Origin: Eikenella halliae
Lineage (GTDB): Bacteria > Pseudomonadota > Gammaproteobacteria > Burkholderiales > Neisseriaceae
Direction of reading: 5' to 3'
Length of the DNA: 64,000 nt
Assembly: GCF_001648475.1 (NCBI RefSeq)
Contig: NZ_LXSQ01000016.1
Span: 44,207-108,206, forward strand
The position numbers and the translations under genes are program-made. Within the stretch, counting starts at the first letter, position 1; the number at the start of each line of letters is the position of its first letter. This document shows positions 61,275-64,000 of this stretch, piece by piece. Below the pieces are notes generated by a model, which was given only the letters and a program-made list of their open reading frames with translations, made no database searches and was not told the DNA's origin.

Positions 61275-61745
61275 CAAATCCCCCTTACAACCTAAAGTAA
61301 TGCACAACTAACCTTCTGAATAAACAGAGAAATACAGAACCAAGTAAGCAAAATTCCGGCCTGAAAGCTGCTGTCGTGCAACGGATTAAAATCTCTAAAC
61401 CTAGGTATCATATCGTTTATTTCCTATTTATGCCAAGCCATTTCTGCTATTTAGCCCGATTTTCTATACAGGAATGAAACATTTTTAATTATTTAATAGA
61501 CCCCCATTTATATTCTGGCATATTTACACTGTTGCCAATACATACCCCCAATCCCCGGCTTTTCGATATTGTAAGTGCAGAATTTCCATATTTGCTTTAA
61601 GATAAACACCCAATCTCGCACTTGCCAATGACCGGATACAAAATGATGCAAGCTGTGGGCAGCCAGGCAAATTTATCTACAGATTAAATGGCGGCAAACG
61701 CCTTTGCCTAATTTTCCGAATTTATTGATCAAGAGAATACCGAAT
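61275..61745. other. AT-rich intergenic region upstream of YciI-like gene
   Basis: 470 bases with no coding sequence; one of the few stretches without any DUS. It probably holds the divergent promoters of fimV and the YciI/BolA/parvulin run. No clear motif was assigned. Confidence 0.5.
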
Positions 61746-62036
61746 ATGTTGTTCATGCTGATGGCCTCCGATGTGGCCGACTCCACTGAAGCCAGATTAG
61801 CTGCCCGCAGCGCTCATTTGGCCAGACTGGAAAAGCTGGCCGAAGCCGGCCGGCTGGTTTTGGCCGGTCCCTGCCCCTTGCCCGAGGGCGAAACCGGCTT
61901 TTCAGGTAGCCTTATCGTGGCAGACTTTGCCTCTTTAGACGAAGCTGAAGAATGGGCGGGGCAAGACCCCTATGTGGAAGCAGGCGTATATGCCGAAATC
62001 CTCATTCGCCCGTTTAAGAAAGTGTTGCCTGCATGA
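61746..62036 (+). CDS. YciI-like protein
   Basis: A 96-residue small alpha/beta protein of the YciI/YCII family (ferredoxin-like fold, enzyme activity unassigned). ATG at 61746 gives MLFMLMASDVADSTEAR; a longer in-frame reading has no family match. The His in RSAHLARL and the Asp in IVADFASLDEAEEWAGQDPYVEAG (key residues) are family features. An in-frame DUS codes FSGSLIV. It overlaps the BolA-like gene by ATGA, so translational coupling is likely. Confidence 0.88.
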   Translation: MLFMLMASDVADSTEARLAARSAHLARLEKLAEAGRLVLAGPCPLPEGETGFSGSLIVADFASLDEAEEWAGQDPYVEAGVYAEILIRPFKKVLPA

Positions 62037-62311
62037 GCGCGCAAACCATCCGTCAGCGTTTGGAAGCTGCCTTTTCTCCCAGCTTGCTCGAACTGGCCGA
62101 TGAGAGCCATTTGCACATCGGCCACGCCGGCAACCAAGGCGGCGGACATTACCGGGTTCATATCGTCAGTACCCAATTTGCCGGCATGAACCGCATTGCC
62201 CGCCAACGTACCATCCAACAGGCATTGCACGATTTATACCCCTCCCAAATCCACGCACTGAGCATCCGTGCGCAAACACCGGAAGAATACCAGCCGGGAA
62301 ATCCTTTATAA
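62033..62311 (+). CDS. BolA/IbaG family protein
   Basis: A 92-residue protein. The BolA motif with conserved His is in SHLHIGHAGNQGGGHYRVHIVS (key residues), and RQRTIQQALHDLYPSQIHALSI is the family C-terminal helix. BolA proteins work with monothiol glutaredoxins in iron-sulfur metabolism. Coupled to the upstream YciI-like gene by ATGA, and followed by the parvulin gene after 36 bases. Confidence 0.9.
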   Translation: MSAQTIRQRLEAAFSPSLLELADESHLHIGHAGNQGGGHYRVHIVSTQFAGMNRIARQRTIQQALHDLYPSQIHALSIRAQTPEEYQPGNPL

Positions 62312-62347
62312 TCCGGCTATAACCATTTTGAACTTGAGGACGACAAC

Positions 62348-63214
62348 ATGAAACAAACTTCACTCGCACTACTGCTGACCACTGCTTTGGCTGCTGCCCC
62401 GCTGGCTGCTCAAACTGTTGTAACCGTAAACAATACCCGCATCGACAGCTCCGCAATCGACCAGCAGGTGAAGATTATTAACGAACAGAGCAACGGCCAG
62501 GTGGCCGACACGCCGGAACTGCGTGAAAACATCGCCCGCCGCCTTGTTACCCGTGAACTGATGATTCAAGAATCACGCCGCCTGCGCCTAAACGAAAGCC
62601 CCGAATTCAAACAAATCATCGAACGTGCCCGCACCGATGCCCGCACCAGTGGCGAAGACCGCAAACCCACCTTCCGCCAAGATTGGGAAACCTTCGAAGG
62701 CAACGTAACCGCCCAAGCCCTGGTGGCGCACATCCTGCGCTCTAATCCTGTAACCGAAGCCCAAGTGCAGCAGGCTTATCAGGAAATCACCAACCGCTAT
62801 CACGGCACGCAGGAAGTAAAACTCGGCGAAATCATCCTCAACAACCGCGATAACGCCCAAAAAGCCATAGCCGATCTCCGACGCGGCCGCCGCTTCACCG
62901 ATGTTGCCCGCCAATACACCATCGACACGCAAAGCCGCGCCAACGGCGGCATCAGCCCCACCTTTACTCCGCTGAAAGATTTGGAAGAAGGCGCACCCAT
63001 GGTGTACAACGCTGTGAAATCGCTCGGCCAGGGCAAATTTACCGAGACTCCGGTGGAAAACAACGGCATTTTCGCCATCTTCTATATGGAAGCCAAACGC
63101 CCCGTTCGCGTACCGCCGTTTGCCCAAATGAAACCGCAAATCCAACAAGATTTGCAAAACCTGCTAATCGAGCAAGAAATTGCCCGCCTCTACCAGCAGG
63201 CCAATATCCACTAA
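62348..63214 (+). CDS. Periplasmic peptidyl-prolyl isomerase, parvulin family
   Basis: A 288-residue SurA/PpiD-like chaperone. The signal peptide MKQTSLALLLTTALAAAPLAA precedes VVTVNNTRID. An N-terminal SurA-like helical segment includes RRLVTRELMIQESRRLRL. The parvulin domain, about 140-240, has KLGEIILNNRDNAQKAI, the DVARQYTIDTQS region and TPVENNGIFAIFYMEAKRPV at its end. GAGGAC lies before the ATG. It follows the BolA gene; a DUS terminator follows. Confidence 0.9.
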   Translation: MKQTSLALLLTTALAAAPLAAQTVVTVNNTRIDSSAIDQQVKIINEQSNGQVADTPELRENIARRLVTRELMIQESRRLRLNESPEFKQIIERARTDARTSGEDRKPTFRQDWETFEGNVTAQALVAHILRSNPVTEAQVQQAYQEITNRYHGTQEVKLGEIILNNRDNAQKAIADLRRGRRFTDVARQYTIDTQSRANGGISPTFTPLKDLEEGAPMVYNAVKSLGQGKFTETPVENNGIFAIFYMEAKRPVRVPPFAQMKPQIQQDLQNLLIEQEIARLYQQANIH

Positions 63215-63238
63215 ACACTTAAGCATTATCTAGATTAG

Positions 63239-63272
63239 AAAAGGCTACCTGAAAACTTTCAGGTAGCCTTTT
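63239..63272. terminator. Inverted-DUS terminator
   Basis: AAAAGGCTACCTGAAA (63239-63254) pairs with TTTCAGGTAGCCTTTT (63257-63272), 24 bases after the parvulin gene. Its last T is the first base of the Correia element. Confidence 0.8.
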
Positions 63273-63377
63273 ATAGTGAATTAAATTTAAACCAGTACAG
63301 CGTTGGCTCGCCTTGCCGTACTATTTGTACTATCTGCGGCTCGCCGCCTTGTCCTGATTTAAATTTAATCCACTATA
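63272..63377. repeat. Correia-type element, AAATTTAAA-ended
   Basis: 106 bp, CCAGTACAGCG end first, adjacent to a DUS hairpin on one side and to the aceF relic on the other. Confidence 0.9.
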
Positions 63378-63392
63378 ATCATGCCCAAACGC

Positions 63393-63548
63393 TTACAGGA
63401 AAATGCGACAGAAGTCTTTGAGCAGGTTGGCCAGGAACATGGTGAAACGCATACCCGCTGCGCCGTCGATCACGCGGTGGTCAAACAATAGGCTCAAGAG
63501 GCACATCAGGCACGGTTTGCAGACAGAACCGTTCCACGCTGATTCCAT
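63393..63548 (-). pseudogene. aceF: Relic of aceF, dihydrolipoamide acetyltransferase 3' end
   Basis: Minus-strand frame of 51 codons, from an ATG at 63548 to TAA at 63393. The stretch LFDHRVIDGAAGMRFT then FLANLLKDF is nearly identical to the C-terminus of pyruvate dehydrogenase E2, including the catalytic HxxxDG. AWNG before it matches the PVWNG region. Intervening residues are altered (Cys replacing Arg/Met/Pro in KPCLMCLL). An in-frame TAG lies one codon before the ATG. The upstream 90 percent of the gene is missing, replaced by an IS630-type element. It is a broken fragment, not a functional enzyme. Confidence 0.85.
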
Positions 63549-63569
63549 CTACAATTTGCCCACACCCGA

Positions 63570-64000
63570 GAGGCTACTTTTAGGATTCATAATTATTAGT
63601 CAATTAAAATCAAAATAGGACAGTAGCGCATCGTCAAATCGGGCGTAATCAGACAATACGGTTCGCAGATACCGCTTAATATTCGCCCACACCTTCTCAA
63701 TCGGGTTGAGTTCGGGTGAATAAGGTGCAAGAGGCAATACCTTATGTCCCAATTTTTCTGCCATTTCCCGTAAGACACCCATACGGTGAAATCGTGCATT
63801 ATCTAAAATAATCACCGATTTTTGAGTCAATGCGGGCAGTAGGCATTGCTGAAACCACGCTTCAAAAAAGACGCCGGTCATCGTATTTTGATAAACCATC
63901 GGAGCAATCAGCCGGTTGCCGACTTGTGCGGACACCAGAGATAAGCGTTGGTATCTTTTTCCACTTATCTGCGCTTTCACTATTTGCCCTTTCGGGCTGA
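63570..64000 (-). mobile_element. IS630-family insertion sequence (partial)
   Basis: The element's left boundary is not exactly fixed; AT-rich TAATTATTAGTCAATT near 63,587-63,605 directly beyond the transposase stop probably contains the end. It extends past the right edge. Confidence 0.75.
63600..64000 (-). CDS. IS630-family transposase, C-terminal part (cut by window edge)
   Basis: At least 133 codons of the DDE domain; the frame is still open at the right edge of the window (SPKGQIVKAQISGKRYQ...). ILDNARFH holds the second Asp and NPIEKVWANIK the catalytic Glu, both typical of IS630 enzymes. The stop is at 63600. It is AT-richer than the host. It probably interrupted the region of the aceF relic. 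Confidence 0.92.
   Translation of the reverse strand, partial: SPKGQIVKAQISGKRYQRLSLVSAQVGNRLIAPMVYQNTMTGVFFEAWFQQCLLPALTQKSVIILDNARFHRMGVLREMAEKLGHKVLPLAPYSPELNPIEKVWANIKRYLRTVLSDYARFDDALLSYFDFN

Noticed and set aside
1..64000. Long open frames antisense to nearly every gene
   Set aside because: They are a by-product of high GC content and codon bias. They lack family motifs and are fully overlapped by well-supported genes.
1..64000. Possible CRISPR from repeated 12-mers and ~104-bp repeats
   Set aside because: The 12-mers are uptake sequences at irregular spacing, and the longer repeats are dispersed Correia-type elements. No regular repeat-spacer array or cas gene was seen.

Overview
The window comes from a member of the Neisseriaceae, most probably Eikenella. 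The main evidence is the 12-mer AGGCTACCTGAA and its reverse complement, present in dozens of copies and matching the DNA-uptake-sequence (DUS) dialect described for Eikenella corrodens. The GC-rich Neisseria-like gene content and the many short Correia-type elements (about 104-107 bp, termini TATAGTG(A/G)ATTAA) agree with this. Adjacent inverted DUS copies form the hairpins that serve as terminators for many genes.

Layout. 1-7.8 kb: a truncated NhaC antiporter, ilvD, a NaChBac-type sodium channel and several small uncharacterised genes. 7.8-12.1 kb: a metal (probably zinc) ABC transporter set on the minus strand. A ZnuA-like binding protein lies apart from a ZnuB-like permease and a ZnuC-like ATPase. 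Two unexpected genes sit between permease and ATPase: an orphan 145-aa protein and a protein resembling EF-Tu domain III. A 34-residue membrane ORF and a Zur-box-like site lie just upstream. 12.3-15 kb: a polyamine-binding lipoprotein and a ClC transporter. 15.1-22.2 kb: a complete mtrR/mtrCDE-type RND efflux locus with an AcrR-like palindrome between regulator and operon. 22.4-25.2 kb: a small gene split by a Correia element, then oligopeptidase A. 25.6-27.6 kb: the rpsF-priB-rpsR-rplI operon and three tRNAs. 27.9-31.5 kb: folD, a hemerythrin, hemC and a Sel1-repeat protein. 31.5-35.8 kb: a TonB-dependent siderophore receptor and a Dcu transporter. Near the receptor the uptake sequences switch to the Neisseria dialect AGGCCGTCTGAA, suggesting transfer from Neisseria.

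36-43 kb: tRNA-Gly, a NADAR (YbiA) protein, a MoeB/ThiF enzyme, a NarX/NarL-like two-component system, a kinase-like protein and outer-membrane phospholipase A. 43.3 kb: a strong small-RNA candidate with promoter, hairpin, two CUCCU anti-Shine-Dalgarno stretches and a terminator, similar in design to the neisserial RcoF/NmsR sibling sRNAs. 43.5-51.6 kb: an M48 protease, a SulP transporter, tig, clpP, two small cytoplasmic proteins and ppa. 52-61.3 kb: glmM, a DedA protein, a twin-arginine-type oxidoreductase, trpF, a glutaredoxin-like protein, truA and a FimV homologue. 61.7-64 kb: YciI-like, BolA-like and parvulin-type proteins, then a 51-codon relic of the aceF 3' end next to an IS630-family transposase that runs off the right edge.

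The most interesting items are the Zur-box/34-aa ORF/ABC operon with its EF-Tu-domain gene, the small RNA, the Correia-disrupted gene, the shuffled Correia ends, the dialect switch around the siderophore receptor, and genes whose stop codon lies inside an uptake sequence.
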